Assembly (NCBI GenBank): GCA_004552305.1
Contig: SFOX01000005.1
Location: forward strand, 1-64,000
Source: Subdoligranulum variabile
GTDB lineage: Bacteria > Bacillota > Clostridia > Oscillospirales > Ruminococcaceae
DNA length: 64,000 bases
Direction of reading: 5' to 3'
Each line of letters starts with the position of its first letter. Position 1 is the first letter of the stretch. The notes under the pieces were generated by a model. The model worked only from the letters and a program-made list of their open reading frames with translations, had not been told where the DNA came from and made no database searches. Below, one piece after another: positions 33,300 to 42,728 of the stretch. Both the position numbers and the translations under genes were made by a program.

Positions 33300-33773
33300 A
33301 TGACAACCGTACTTCTGCATGACCAAGCCGCCGAAAGACTGGATCGCCCGCAGCCCAGCGTGCGCGTGGTGCGCGGCGGCAAAACCGGGCTGCGCAAGGC
33401 CGGGCATCTTTTGGCAAACACGCTGCGTGTGCTGGCGGCTGCGCTGCTGCTGGGGCTGATCGTCAGCGTGGTGTACAGCCAAGCCAAGCTGACCGAGCTG
33501 AACGGGCAGATCAACACCGCCCGCGCCGAGCTGACCGCCGCCGGCAGCGAGTACGATTATCTTTCCACCAAAATGGGGGAGATCACCTCCCGCAGCAGCC
33601 TGCAGGAGGTTGCCGAGGGACGGCTGGGGCTTGTCAAGCTGGATGCCAGCCAGATCACCTATGTCCGGCTGGAGGAAGACAGCGTCATTGAAAAAACCGG
33701 CGACAGCGCCACCCGCTTTTTGGCGCAGGTGCGCACCGCTGCGCTCAGCCTGCTGGGCAACCTGAACCCGTAA
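33300..33773 (+). CDS. Cell division protein FtsL-like
   Basis: The 157-residue single-pass protein has a basic cytoplasmic N-terminus, one membrane helix (~45-63, LRVLAAALLLGLIVSVVYS) and a short coiled-coil (~66-95) followed by GLVKLDASQITYV, the usual end of FtsL/septum-formation-initiator proteins. It would link FtsW and the division PBP in the divisome with DivIB. Position between rsmH and the PBP supports the call; sequence identity in this family is always low. Confidence 0.82.
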   Translation: MTTVLLHDQAAERLDRPQPSVRVVRGGKTGLRKAGHLLANTLRVLAAALLLGLIVSVVYSQAKLTELNGQINTARAELTAAGSEYDYLSTKMGEITSRSSLQEVAEGRLGLVKLDASQITYVRLEEDSVIEKTGDSATRFLAQVRTAALSLLGNLNP

Positions 33774-33791
33774 CGAAAACAAAACACCGTA

Positions 33792-33846
33792 GCTGCGAGC
33801 CTTTTTGCCATGCGGCATTGCCGCTTTGCGCAAAAAGGCTCGCAGC
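33792..33846 (+). repeat. Long perfect inverted repeat inside the dcw operon
   Basis: Perfect 17-bp arms (GCTGCGAGCCTTTTTGC and its complement, 33792-33808 and 33830-33846) flank a 21-nt loop that itself contains GCGGC/GCCGC. No T-run follows, so it is not a plain terminator. It fills the gap between ftsL and the PBP gene. Confidence 0.85.
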
Positions 33847-33873
33847 CGCAATAGGCAAAAAAGGAATCCGCTT

Positions 33874-36306
33874 ATGGCACAAACCTCCCACAATGCAGAC
33901 CGCCGAAAACAGGACATCCATATGCGCCTGCGCACGCTGGTGGTAACAGCGCTGTTTCTGATTTTCGGCTTCGGTGTGCTGATCTACCAGCTGTACGCCT
34001 TGCAGCTGCGCGATGCCGAGCTGTACCGCACCGAGGCGGTGGCGCAGCAGCTCAAGGACACCGTGCTGCCCGCCGCGCGCGGCTCCATTTTAAGCGCCAA
34101 CGGCAAGGTGCTGGCAAAATCCAACACCGTGTGGAATATTATCTGCGACCCGTCGTCCTCCGTCAAGGCGGGGGCGACCGACGCCCAGCTGCAAACCGCA
34201 GCCGAGGAAATCGCCAACCTGCTGAATAACGGCACCACCGCCGAGACCGTGCTGGACGTGCTGACCGCCAAAAACGACGCGGGCGAGCCGTACCAGTACC
34301 GCGTTATCGCCAAGGGGGTCGAAAAGCCGGTGGCGGATGCCATCCTTGCCTATGCGGACGAGTTCCGCATCCCCGCTGAAAAAGAAAACGTCACCGGGGC
34401 GCGCGTTGTCTACCTGCGCACCGAGCAGACCAGCGTGCGCAGCTATCCCTACGGCGAATTTCTGGCATCGGTGCTGGGCTTCTGCAATGCCGACGGCGAG
34501 GGCGCCTACGGACTGGAAAAATCCTACGAGGAAACGCTGGCAGGTACGCCCGGGCGCAGCATTGCCGAAACCAACCGTGACGGCGAGGTGCTGGACGAAG
34601 CCGCCGCCAAGGTCTACGACGCGGTGGATGGCAACGATCTGGTTTTGACCATTGACGAAAACGTGCAGTCCATCGTGGAAAAATACCTCAACGAGGCGAT
34701 GGACACCTACCAGGTCCACGGGCGCGGCTGCGCCATTGTGATGAACGTCAAAACCGGCGCGGTGCTGGCGATGGCGACCACCCAGCAGTTTGACCCCAAC
34801 CAGCCGTATGTGATCGCCGATGCCAAGATGCAGACGATCCTGGACAACGAATGGCTGACCGACGACGACATCGAGTGGCTGCAAAGCCGCTTGGGCGAAA
34901 AGCAGGTCGCGGACATTGTGGCGGACGGGCGCATCGGCACCGAAACCACACAGGACGAGGAAGGCAACACCGTCAGCAGCGAGTACACCCGCCTGCAGGG
35001 TATGCTGCGCGAATCCCAGTGGAAGAATAAAAACATTACCGAGTTGTACATCCCCGGCTCGGTGTTCAAGCTGGTCACGGCGGCAGCCGGGCTGGATTCC
35101 GGCGTAATGACCGCCGGGCAGGAATTTTACTGCGGCGGCGAGCTGACCGTCAACGAGGATTCCGAAAAATACAAGCACACCTACCACTGCGCCTTGGGCT
35201 ACACCCACGGCTTGCAGGATATGGCGCAGGCGCTGAACAACAGCTGCAACATCTGGTTTATCCAAGCGGCGCAGACCCTGCAGCCCTCGATTTTTTACAA
35301 CTATATCAAGGCGTTCGGCTTCACCCAGCCCACCGGCATTGACCTGCCCAACGAAACCCGCTGGACCAACGTCTACAATGCCGAGCAGATGGCAAACGTG
35401 GACACCAACCTGTACACGGCGGCGTTTGGTCAAAACGAGTCCATCACCCCGATGCAGATGGCAACGGCGGTGGCGGCGGTCGCCAACGGCGGGTATCTGG
35501 TCACGCCCTATGTGGTGGATAAAATCACCGACAAGGCGGGCAACGTGGTGTCCCAGACCGAAACCGACATCCGCCGTCAGGTTATTTCCGAGGAGGTCAG
35601 CGCCCAGCTGCTTGCCATGATGGAGGAAACTGTCGGTCATGGCGAGGAGGGACACTCCAACCGCAACGCCTATGTGGCGGGCTACCGCATCGGCGGCAAG
35701 TCCGGCACGGCCGAGCGAACCGACCGCTCGCTGCGCGGCGACGGCGACTACTACAAGCAGATGAGCTTTGCCGCCGTGCTGCCCGTGGACGACCCCGAAA
35801 TCGAAGTGTTCGTTATGCTGGACGACCCGCGCTGGGTGCGCGACCTGGCAGGTCAGATCGTTGCGCCTGTCGTGGGCAACATCATCAGCGAGGTAGCGCC
35901 CTATCTGGGGCTGGAGCAGGACCCCGACTACAACCCCACCGAGGAGGTCAAGGTTCACTACTGCCTGGAAAACACATGGACCGGCGCGCAGGTGGAGCTG
36001 AACAAGCAGGGCTTGCAGCACCGGTTGATCGGCGAAAACGGCACCATCGTCTACCAGTACCCCGTGGCAGGTGCCACCGTCCCGGCGGGTTCGACGGTGT
36101 ATCTGTACACCCAGACCGATCAGGACAGCAAGACCACCATACCCGACGTTGTGGGCAGCAGCGGCACCTTTGCCGCCCAGATGCTGAAAAGCAGCAGCCT
36201 GAATGTCCGCCTTGTGGGCAGCGAAGCCGGCAAGGTGGTCAGCCAGGATGTGGCGGGCGGCAGCGAAGCCGCCTACGGCACCGTTGTGACCATTACCACC
36301 GAATAA
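33874..36306 (+). CDS. Class B penicillin-binding protein with two PASTA domains (PBP2B/SpoVD-like)
   Basis: The 810-residue transpeptidase cross-links septal peptidoglycan. It has one N-terminal helix (~17-37), a dimerisation domain, and a transpeptidase domain with the SVFK active site (in YIPGSVFKLV, ~397), an SCN triad and KSGT (~612). Two C-terminal PASTA domains run from about 690. A charged insertion with WLTDDDIEWLQ lies before the active site. Two PASTA domains fit PBP2B better than SpoVD (normally one). The ATG at 33874 follows AAAAAAGGAA. Partners are the SEDS protein, FtsL and DivIB in this cluster. Confidence 0.92.
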   Translation: MAQTSHNADRRKQDIHMRLRTLVVTALFLIFGFGVLIYQLYALQLRDAELYRTEAVAQQLKDTVLPAARGSILSANGKVLAKSNTVWNIICDPSSSVKAGATDAQLQTAAEEIANLLNNGTTAETVLDVLTAKNDAGEPYQYRVIAKGVEKPVADAILAYADEFRIPAEKENVTGARVVYLRTEQTSVRSYPYGEFLASVLGFCNADGEGAYGLEKSYEETLAGTPGRSIAETNRDGEVLDEAAAKVYDAVDGNDLVLTIDENVQSIVEKYLNEAMDTYQVHGRGCAIVMNVKTGAVLAMATTQQFDPNQPYVIADAKMQTILDNEWLTDDDIEWLQSRLGEKQVADIVADGRIGTETTQDEEGNTVSSEYTRLQGMLRESQWKNKNITELYIPGSVFKLVTAAAGLDSGVMTAGQEFYCGGELTVNEDSEKYKHTYHCALGYTHGLQDMAQALNNSCNIWFIQAAQTLQPSIFYNYIKAFGFTQPTGIDLPNETRWTNVYNAEQMANVDTNLYTAAFGQNESITPMQMATAVAAVANGGYLVTPYVVDKITDKAGNVVSQTETDIRRQVISEEVSAQLLAMMEETVGHGEEGHSNRNAYVAGYRIGGKSGTAERTDRSLRGDGDYYKQMSFAAVLPVDDPEIEVFVMLDDPRWVRDLAGQIVAPVVGNIISEVAPYLGLEQDPDYNPTEEVKVHYCLENTWTGAQVELNKQGLQHRLIGENGTIVYQYPVAGATVPAGSTVYLYTQTDQDSKTTIPDVVGSSGTFAAQMLKSSSLNVRLVGSEAGKVVSQDVAGGSEAAYGTVVTITTE

Positions 36307-36327
36307 TTGTAAGGAGGCAGCATATCT

Positions 36328-37689
36328 ATGCAAACCATCCATGCCAATGAATTGCTGGCGGGGCTGACCTTGGCGGAACCCCTGCCTGTTACCGCCGTTG
36401 TCACCGACAGCCGCAAGGTGCAGCCCGGCTGCGTCTTTGTCTGCTTTGCGGGTGAGCGGGTGGACGGTCACGACTTTGCCGCCGCCGCCTACCAAAACGG
36501 CGCGGCGTATATCGTTGCCAACCATCCCGTGCCGGGCGTACCCGAAAACCGCACCGTCCTTGTGCAGGACAGCGCCCTTGCCATGGTGCGTATGGCGTCC
36601 AACTACCGGATGCTGTTCAGCCCGCGTATGATCGGCGTCACCGGCAGCGTGGGCAAGACCACCACCAAGGAATTTTGCTATGCGGTGCTGTCGGCGTTCG
36701 GCAACACCTTAAAGACCGAGGGCAACCAGAACAACGACATCGGCGTGCCGAACACGCTGTTCCGCCTGACCACCGCCACCGAGTACGCGGTGGTGGAAAT
36801 GGGAATGGACCACGCCGGTGAAATCGAGCGCCTGACCCGCTGCGCACGCCCTGCCGCCGCCATTATTACACTGATCGGCGTGTCCCATCTGGAAAATCTC
36901 GGCACGCGGGAGAATATACTGAAAGCGAAGATGGAGATCTGCGCCGGGCTGCCCGACGGGGCGCCCCTTGTACTGAACGCGGACGACGACCTGCTGCCCA
37001 CCGCCAAGGTGCCGGAGCGGCTGCACGCCGTCTGGTTCGGCATCGACGCGCCCGCTGCCGATGTCCGCGCGCAGGATATCACCACCGTGGCGGGCGGCAC
37101 CCGCTTTACGCTGACGGACGTCGAACACGGCAGCTTTGCCGTGAGCATCCCCACCGTGGGGCGCCACACCGTGTACGATGCGCTGGCAGCCTACACCGCC
37201 GCCACCCGCTTGGGGCTGGATGCCGCCCGCTGCGCCGCCGCGCTCAGCCGGTACCAGACCACCGGGATGCGCCAGAATATTGTCGAAAAGAACGGCATTA
37301 CGGTCATTGAGGACTGCTACAACGCCAGCCCCGACAGTATGCGGGCGGCGCTCTCGGTCTTGGGCGAGCTGCCTAACCCCCGCAAAATTGCCCTGCTGGG
37401 CGATATGCTGGAGCTTGGCTCTGCCAGCGAGCAGGGACACCGCGACGCCGGCATCTGGGCAGGGGAGGCAGGCGTGGATTTGCTGATTGCCTACGGTCCG
37501 CACAGTGCCGCTATGGCGGATGCCGCCAAGAAGCAGGGCGTCACAACCGTGCATTGCCAAACCGAGCAGGAAGTGCTACAATGTTTACGGCAATCCGTCC
37601 GCCCCGGCGACGCGCTGCTGGCAAAGGCCAGCCACGCCATGGGGCTGGAAACGCTGTTGCAGCGCTTCTATGACGATGCCGAGAAATAA
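36328..37689 (+). CDS. murF: UDP-MurNAc-tripeptide--D-Ala-D-Ala ligase
   Basis: MurF adds D-Ala-D-Ala to the UDP-MurNAc-tripeptide, the last cytoplasmic step of the peptide stem. The 453-residue protein has the N-terminal MurF domain (VTDSRKVQPGCVFVCF), the ATP loop GVTGSVGKTTTKE (~98-110), EGNQNNDIGVP, and the C-terminal ligase domain with EDCYNASPDSMRAAL (~330). GTAAGGAGG precedes the ATG, 21 bp after the PBP gene. Confidence 0.96.
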   Translation: MQTIHANELLAGLTLAEPLPVTAVVTDSRKVQPGCVFVCFAGERVDGHDFAAAAYQNGAAYIVANHPVPGVPENRTVLVQDSALAMVRMASNYRMLFSPRMIGVTGSVGKTTTKEFCYAVLSAFGNTLKTEGNQNNDIGVPNTLFRLTTATEYAVVEMGMDHAGEIERLTRCARPAAAIITLIGVSHLENLGTRENILKAKMEICAGLPDGAPLVLNADDDLLPTAKVPERLHAVWFGIDAPAADVRAQDITTVAGGTRFTLTDVEHGSFAVSIPTVGRHTVYDALAAYTAATRLGLDAARCAAALSRYQTTGMRQNIVEKNGITVIEDCYNASPDSMRAALSVLGELPNPRKIALLGDMLELGSASEQGHRDAGIWAGEAGVDLLIAYGPHSAAMADAAKKQGVTTVHCQTEQEVLQCLRQSVRPGDALLAKASHAMGLETLLQRFYDDAEK

Positions 37690-37740
37690 CCCTGAGCCGG
37701 GCAAGAGCGCCCGCGCTTTGTGAATTTGGAGGAATCCCCC

Positions 37741-38754
37741 GTGGAACAGACAGTTTCCCTGATGCTGGCGACCGCCGCTTTGTTCGGCTTTGCCGTCACC
37801 GCCGTTACCGGCTATTTTTTGATCCCCGCGCTGCACAAGCTGCATTTCGGGCAGACCATCCGGGAGGAAGGTCCCACCTGGCACAGCAAGAAAAACGGCA
37901 CCCCCACTATGGGCGGGCTGTGCTTTATCTTCGGCATTCTGGTGGCAGTCGGCGCGGCGTGGCTGGGCTTTGCCCGCAAGGAAGCCGGCGTGTTCAGCGC
38001 AGGGCATCTGCACGCCATTCTGCTGGTGCTGTTTTTGGCGCTGGGCAGCGGGCTGATCGGCTTTTTGGATGACTTTATCAAGGTCGTCAAGCACCGCAAT
38101 CTGGGGCTTACCCCGGCGCAAAAAATTATTATGCAGGTCATTGTCACCGGCGTGTTTATGCTGGGGCTGCGCGCCTTGGGGCTGATGTCCACCACCGTGC
38201 TGCTGCCGGTGGCAGGCGCGGTGAATTTGGGCATTTTGTACTATCCCATCGCGTTTTTTGGCATTATCTTTCTGGTCAATGCCGTCAACCTGACCGACGG
38301 CTTGGACGGTCTTTGCACCGGCGTGACCTTTGTGTCGATGATCGGCTACCTGCTGGCGGGCAGCCTGCTGGGCTTTATCCATGTTTCACTGCTGGCGGCG
38401 GCCGCCGCCGGTGCCTGTGTGGGTTTTTTGGTCTGGAACTTCTACCCCGCCAAGGTTTTTATGGGCGATACCGGCAGTATGTTCTTCGGCGGGCTGGTCA
38501 CGGCGCTGGCGTTTGTGATGGATCGCCCCGAGCTGGTGCTGTTTTTCGGCATTGTCTATATCTGGGACGCGATGACCGTGGTCATCCAGCGCGCCTATTT
38601 TAAAGCCACCCACGGCAAGCGCATTTTCCGTATGACGCCCATCCACCACGCCTTTGAGCTGCGCGGCTGGAAGGAAGTCAAGATCGACGGCTTTTTTGCC
38701 CTGATCGGCGCCATCGGCGTTGCACTGGGGCTTTTGTATATCTGCATCGTCTGA
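37741..38754 (+). CDS. mraY: Phospho-MurNAc-pentapeptide transferase
   Basis: MraY transfers phospho-MurNAc-pentapeptide to undecaprenyl phosphate, making lipid I. The 337-residue, ten-helix protein has GPTWHSKKNGTPTMGG (~41-56), FLDDFIK (~101-107), the catalytic NAVNLTDGLDGL (~180-191) and FMGDTGSMFFGG (~239-250). I chose the GTG at 37741, whose GGAGG lies eight bases upstream, over the GTG at 37720. murD normally follows; here a 295-bp repeat-bearing gap does. Confidence 0.96.
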   Translation: MEQTVSLMLATAALFGFAVTAVTGYFLIPALHKLHFGQTIREEGPTWHSKKNGTPTMGGLCFIFGILVAVGAAWLGFARKEAGVFSAGHLHAILLVLFLALGSGLIGFLDDFIKVVKHRNLGLTPAQKIIMQVIVTGVFMLGLRALGLMSTTVLLPVAGAVNLGILYYPIAFFGIIFLVNAVNLTDGLDGLCTGVTFVSMIGYLLAGSLLGFIHVSLLAAAAAGACVGFLVWNFYPAKVFMGDTGSMFFGGLVTALAFVMDRPELVLFFGIVYIWDAMTVVIQRAYFKATHGKRIFRMTPIHHAFELRGWKEVKIDGFFALIGAIGVALGLLYICIV

Positions 38755-39049
38755 CGCGGGGTGACTGCGTACAGACAGGGGATAAACTCTTACAGCAGCG
38801 TGGTAATTCTAAAGCTTTAGTTTTAATGGACTAGTAGGGGCGGGGCACGCCCCGCCCGCGACCGTATACTATAATGAATAGAATGGGTTGGCTTGTAGGC
38901 ACGGCTACTATGCCGCCCGCCGCAGCCGTCCCGATAATGCGGTATAACGGGTAAACCGCACGGGACGCATATATGCGTCCCCTACAAACCTGCCGAAAAT
39001 AGATCCTTTTTCTTTAAGTATACATTCCCCCGAAAGGAGCTGACAAACC
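38755..39049. repeat. Repeat-bearing gap between mraY and ftsW, where murD is expected
   Basis: The gap holds GTAGGGGCGGGGCACGCCCC and CGCCCGCG (38834-38860) and, at 38893-38990, an inverted near-full copy of the long palindromic element ending CGCATATATGCGTCCCCTAC. Nothing resembling murD is present. TATAAT at 38870-38875 has no convincing -35 partner. Confidence 0.75.
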
Positions 39050-40372
39050 ATGGAGCCGCAAAACCAGAACGCGCTTTCTCTGCTGTGGCAGATGCTCTGC
39101 CTGCTGGCGGACCGCACGGTGGGCAACATCCTGCGTATGCTGCTGCAAATTTCCCTGCCCAAAAAGGACCGCGGACCGCTGTCTTGGGGCTTTGTGGCAA
39201 CGCTGGCGGTCACGCTGGTGTTCGGCTTGATCATGCTGTTTTCGGCAAGCTATTCCAGCGGGTACAACAGCAAATACCACGACATCTACCACTATATCGG
39301 ACCCCAGTTTACCATTGCGGTGCTGGGCTTTGCCGCCATGCTGGGCATCTCGCGCATCAACTACCGCGCGCTGCGCTACGGCAAAACGGCGTTTTATATC
39401 GTCACGATCTTTTTAATGATCATCGCCGCCTTTTTCACCAAGGACGACACCAACGGCACCTACCGCTGGGCGTATGTGTTCGGCATTTCCATCCAGCCGT
39501 CCGAGCTTGCCAAGTTCTCGGTCATGCTTTGCGCGGCGGATATCATTGACCGCAACCGCGACAAAAGCACCACCTTTTACTATGGTCTGGTCGAGCCGAT
39601 CTTGCCCATCGTACCCATTCTGGTGCTGATGTTCTTCCAGAAGCACAGCTCCGGTATGGCGCTGATGCTGCTGATCCTGGGTACTGTCATCTTCTGCTCC
39701 GGCACCGGTATGCGGTGGTGGGGCGTGGCCATTCCCACGGCGGGCTGCGCGGCAGCGGCGTATTTGTACTACCTGACCCAAACCAAAAAAGGCTATGAGT
39801 CGGTGCGTCTGGGCGCCGCGTTCGGTCTGACCCCCAGCAGCACCGCCGGTATGGGCTACCAGACCCGGCAGGGCATTTACGCCATTGCCAGCGGGCGGCT
39901 GTTCGGTGTGGGCATCGGCAACAGCGTGCAAAAGCACCAGTGGCTGCCCTACGCCGAAAACGACTTTATCTACGCCATCGTCTGCGAGGAGCTGGGCTAT
40001 ATCGGCGCGGTGGCGGTCATTCTGCTGTTTGCCGCGCTGATTTTGCAGGGCATCTTTATTGCGCTGCGCTCGCCGGATTATTTCGGCACGCTGCTGGGCA
40101 TCGGCATCATCTCGCAGATCGCGTGGCAGGTGTTCTGGCATATCGGCGTCAACACGGCGCTTTTGCCCAACACCGGCATCGGTCTGCCGTTCTTCTCCTA
40201 CGGCGGCACCAGTCTGCTGATTCTGCTGGGTGAAATGGGCGTGCTGCTCAGTATATCGCGGGCAGGCAACGCCCGCGAAGCCGCGCGCCGCAAGCAGGAG
40301 CGCGCCGAAACCGAAAAGGTGCTGGGGCAGCGCCGCGTCTACCGCAAGCCTGCCGCCGGACATCATGCTTAA
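39050..40372 (+). CDS. ftsW: FtsW-like SEDS glycan polymerase
   Basis: FtsW polymerises septal lipid II together with the division PBP. The 440-residue protein has an unusual cytoplasmic N-terminal extension of about 45 residues before the first of ten helices. Motifs include SIQPSELAKFSVML (~147-160), QKHSSGMAL, GVGIGNSVQKHQWLPYAENDFIYAI (split around Q/K; ~285-309) and GLPFFSYGGTSLLILL near the end. GAAAGGAGC precedes the ATG. Position next to murG and divIB supports FtsW over RodA or SpoVE. Confidence 0.9.
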   Translation: MEPQNQNALSLLWQMLCLLADRTVGNILRMLLQISLPKKDRGPLSWGFVATLAVTLVFGLIMLFSASYSSGYNSKYHDIYHYIGPQFTIAVLGFAAMLGISRINYRALRYGKTAFYIVTIFLMIIAAFFTKDDTNGTYRWAYVFGISIQPSELAKFSVMLCAADIIDRNRDKSTTFYYGLVEPILPIVPILVLMFFQKHSSGMALMLLILGTVIFCSGTGMRWWGVAIPTAGCAAAAYLYYLTQTKKGYESVRLGAAFGLTPSSTAGMGYQTRQGIYAIASGRLFGVGIGNSVQKHQWLPYAENDFIYAIVCEELGYIGAVAVILLFAALILQGIFIALRSPDYFGTLLGIGIISQIAWQVFWHIGVNTALLPNTGIGLPFFSYGGTSLLILLGEMGVLLSISRAGNAREAARRKQERAETEKVLGQRRVYRKPAAGHHA

Positions 40373-40385
40373 ACGAGGTGTAACT

Positions 40386-41501
40386 ATGCGTGTTTTGATT
40401 GCCGCCGGCGGCACCGCCGGACACATCAACCCGGCGCTGGCGATTGCCGGTGCGCTGAAAGCCGCCGACCCCACGGCGGAAATTCACTTTGCCGGGCGCA
40501 AAGAGGCGATGGAGTACGGGCTTGTCACCAAGGCGGGCTACCCCTTCCACCATATTGAGATCAACGGCTTTCAGCGCCGCTTAACGCCCGAAAATATCGT
40601 GCGCAATGTGGTGGCGCTGTGGCATCTGGCGTTGTCCGGACCGCGCACACAAAAAATTTTAAACGAAGTATCGCCGGATTTGGTCATCGGCTGCGGCGGC
40701 TACGTCAGCGGACCCATCGTGCGTGCCGCCGCTAAGCGCGGCATCAAGACCGCCATTGATGAGCAGAACGCCTTCCCCGGCGTGACCAACAAGCTGCTGG
40801 CGAAGGACGTGGACGTCATCTTTGCCGCCAGTGCCGACGCGGTGGAAAAGCTCGGCGCGCCCGAAAAAACGCTGGTCGTGGGCAACCCCGTCCGCCCCGA
40901 AATTCTGGCGGCAGACCGCGACACAGCCCGCCGCAACCTTAACGCCGGGCAGCGCACCGTCATTGTCAGCTTTGGCGGCAGCTTGGGTGCCGACCGCGTC
41001 AACGAGGTGGTGGCGGACCTCTGCAAGTGGGAAGCCGACACCCACGCCGAGGTGCTGCACCTGCACGCCACCGGCAAGCGCGGCGTAGCGCTGTTTGAGC
41101 GCCTGCAAAAAGAAAAGGGCTTTGCCCCCGGCGAAAACCTGCAGGTGATGCCCTACATCAACAATATGCCCCAGATGCTGGCGGCTGCCGATTTGGTCAT
41201 TGCGCGTTCGGGTGCGCTGACCTTGGCAGAGCTGGAGGCTGTGGGGCGGGCGTCCATCCTGATCCCCAGCCCCAATGTGGCAGAAAACCACCAGTATTAT
41301 AACGCGCTGGAGCTGCAAAACGCCGGTGCCGCCATCGTCATTGAGGAGAAAAACCTCACCGGGCAGCTGCTGACCGACACCGTGCAAAAGCTGCTGGCAG
41401 AGCCGGGCAAGCTGGCAGAGATGGGGCAAAATGCCAAGACTGTGGGCAATCCCCGCAGCTTGGAGCTGATTACCGAAAAACTACAGGAACTGATGCAATA
41501 A
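40386..41501 (+). CDS. murG: UDP-GlcNAc transferase MurG
   Basis: MurG adds GlcNAc to lipid I to give lipid II. The 371-residue GT-B protein starts VLIAAGGTAGHINPALAIA (3-21), has VIGCGGYVSGP (~99-109), FGGSLGADRVNE (~198-209), and the donor-site RSGALTLAELEAVGRASILIP (broken by turns, ~277-297). The ATG at 40386 lies 13 bp after ftsW. The glycine-rich loops are complete. Confidence 0.96.
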   Translation: MRVLIAAGGTAGHINPALAIAGALKAADPTAEIHFAGRKEAMEYGLVTKAGYPFHHIEINGFQRRLTPENIVRNVVALWHLALSGPRTQKILNEVSPDLVIGCGGYVSGPIVRAAAKRGIKTAIDEQNAFPGVTNKLLAKDVDVIFAASADAVEKLGAPEKTLVVGNPVRPEILAADRDTARRNLNAGQRTVIVSFGGSLGADRVNEVVADLCKWEADTHAEVLHLHATGKRGVALFERLQKEKGFAPGENLQVMPYINNMPQMLAAADLVIARSGALTLAELEAVGRASILIPSPNVAENHQYYNALELQNAGAAIVIEEKNLTGQLLTDTVQKLLAEPGKLAEMGQNAKTVGNPRSLELITEKLQELMQ

Positions 41502-41523
41502 ATCCAAAAGGAGGAGCCGCAAT

Positions 41524-42663
41524 ATGGGGAACAACCGCCGCACCAACGGCTCCGCCAACCAAAAGCGCAGCTTGGGCAGCCGCGTGGGGCTGCAAAAAGC
41601 AACCCCGCCGCCGCGCCGTGCCGCGCAAAGCGCACCGCGCCCCGCCCAGACCCCGCCCCGCCCGCAGCAGACCCCACCCCGCCCGCAAAGCCAGCTGAAC
41701 CCGCAAAAGCCCGGCTACCGACCCGGCGCACCCAAAAAGCAGCGCCGCGTCACCCAAGCCGAGCAGCTGCGCCGCCGCCGTCGCCGCCGGATTTTGGGTG
41801 TGCTGGCGGTGCTGGCGGTGCTGGCAGCTGCCGTGCTGCTGTCGGTCAATTTGCTGTTCAAGGTCACGGCGTTCCGCATCGAAAATTTTGACCGCACCAC
41901 CCCCGCCGACACCGGCATCTATTCGGGCGAGGATATCCTCAACGCCCTGCAAATCGAGCAGGACAGCAACCTGTTCGGCTTTTCCACCGCCGCCAAGGCG
42001 CAGCAGCTGTCGCAGGCGCTGCCGTATCTGGACCGGGTGCAGGTGGATATCCAGCTGCCGGGTACCGTGGTCGTCAAGGTGGAACCGGCAACCGAACGCT
42101 TTGCCGTACCCTATGACGGCGGCTGGGCAATTTTGAGCGACCGGCTGAAGATCCTGCGCCTTGCGGACAGCCGCCCCGACGGGATGCTCTCGCTCTCCAT
42201 GACGCTGAACGACACGTTTGACCCGCAGGTGGGCAGCACGGTTGAGCCTGCCAGCTACAACTCGCTGCTGGACGCGCCCGAGCAAGCCGCCGCAAGCGGG
42301 GACACCGCCGAACCCACGCCGACGCCGACCGCCACCGCAGCGCCGGAGGTCGTCTACCTGCAAACGCCCGCGCCCGAGGTGCTGCAAACTCTGCTGACCG
42401 AGCTGCACGAAAAAAACCTGTTTGATGGCATCACCGCCGTGGACATTGCCGATTTAAGCCGTATCAGCGTGGTATATCAGGATCGCATCCGGGTGGTTTT
42501 GGGCAACGATACCAATATGGAATACAAGCTGCGCCTTGCCGCCGTGGCATTGACCGACCCCGACCAAGGGCTGCTGCCCGCCGACCGCGGCACGCTGGAT
42601 GTCAGTATGACCGAATCCGACGGCAGCATCAAGGCGTATTTTGACCCCGGCACCGCGCCGTAA
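41524..42663 (+). CDS. divIB: Cell division protein DivIB/FtsQ
   Basis: The 379-residue bitopic protein has a long cytoplasmic Pro/Arg/Gln-rich N-terminus (~20-65, repeats of PPRPQ), one membrane helix (~91-112), a POTRA domain (from FKVTAFRIENFD, ~115) and the FtsQ domain with VVVKVEPATERFAV. A Pro/Thr linker (TPTPTATAAP, ~262) interrupts the extracellular part. It would bridge FtsL and the PBP in the divisome. It is the last gene of the cluster, followed by a strong terminator; ftsA and ftsZ are not here. Confidence 0.88.
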   Translation: MGNNRRTNGSANQKRSLGSRVGLQKATPPPRRAAQSAPRPAQTPPRPQQTPPRPQSQLNPQKPGYRPGAPKKQRRVTQAEQLRRRRRRRILGVLAVLAVLAAAVLLSVNLLFKVTAFRIENFDRTTPADTGIYSGEDILNALQIEQDSNLFGFSTAAKAQQLSQALPYLDRVQVDIQLPGTVVVKVEPATERFAVPYDGGWAILSDRLKILRLADSRPDGMLSLSMTLNDTFDPQVGSTVEPASYNSLLDAPEQAAASGDTAEPTPTPTATAAPEVVYLQTPAPEVLQTLLTELHEKNLFDGITAVDIADLSRISVVYQDRIRVVLGNDTNMEYKLRLAAVALTDPDQGLLPADRGTLDVSMTESDGSIKAYFDPGTAP

Positions 42664-42679
42664 AACCCTGCTTACAAAA

Positions 42680-42713
42680 AAATGCCCCGCCGCAAATTTG
42701 CGGCGGGGCATTT
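42680..42713. terminator. Bidirectional terminator between divIB and purB
   Basis: A perfect palindrome, AAATGCCCCGCCGCAAA and its complement, bordered by A-rich and T-rich ends. Confidence 0.85.
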
Positions 42714-42728
42714 CGTTTACGGGGAAAA

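Noticed and set aside
38870..38875. TATAAT as an internal promoter for ftsW
   Set aside because: There is no acceptable -35 at 16-19 bp, and it is 175 bp upstream of the gene inside repeat sequence.
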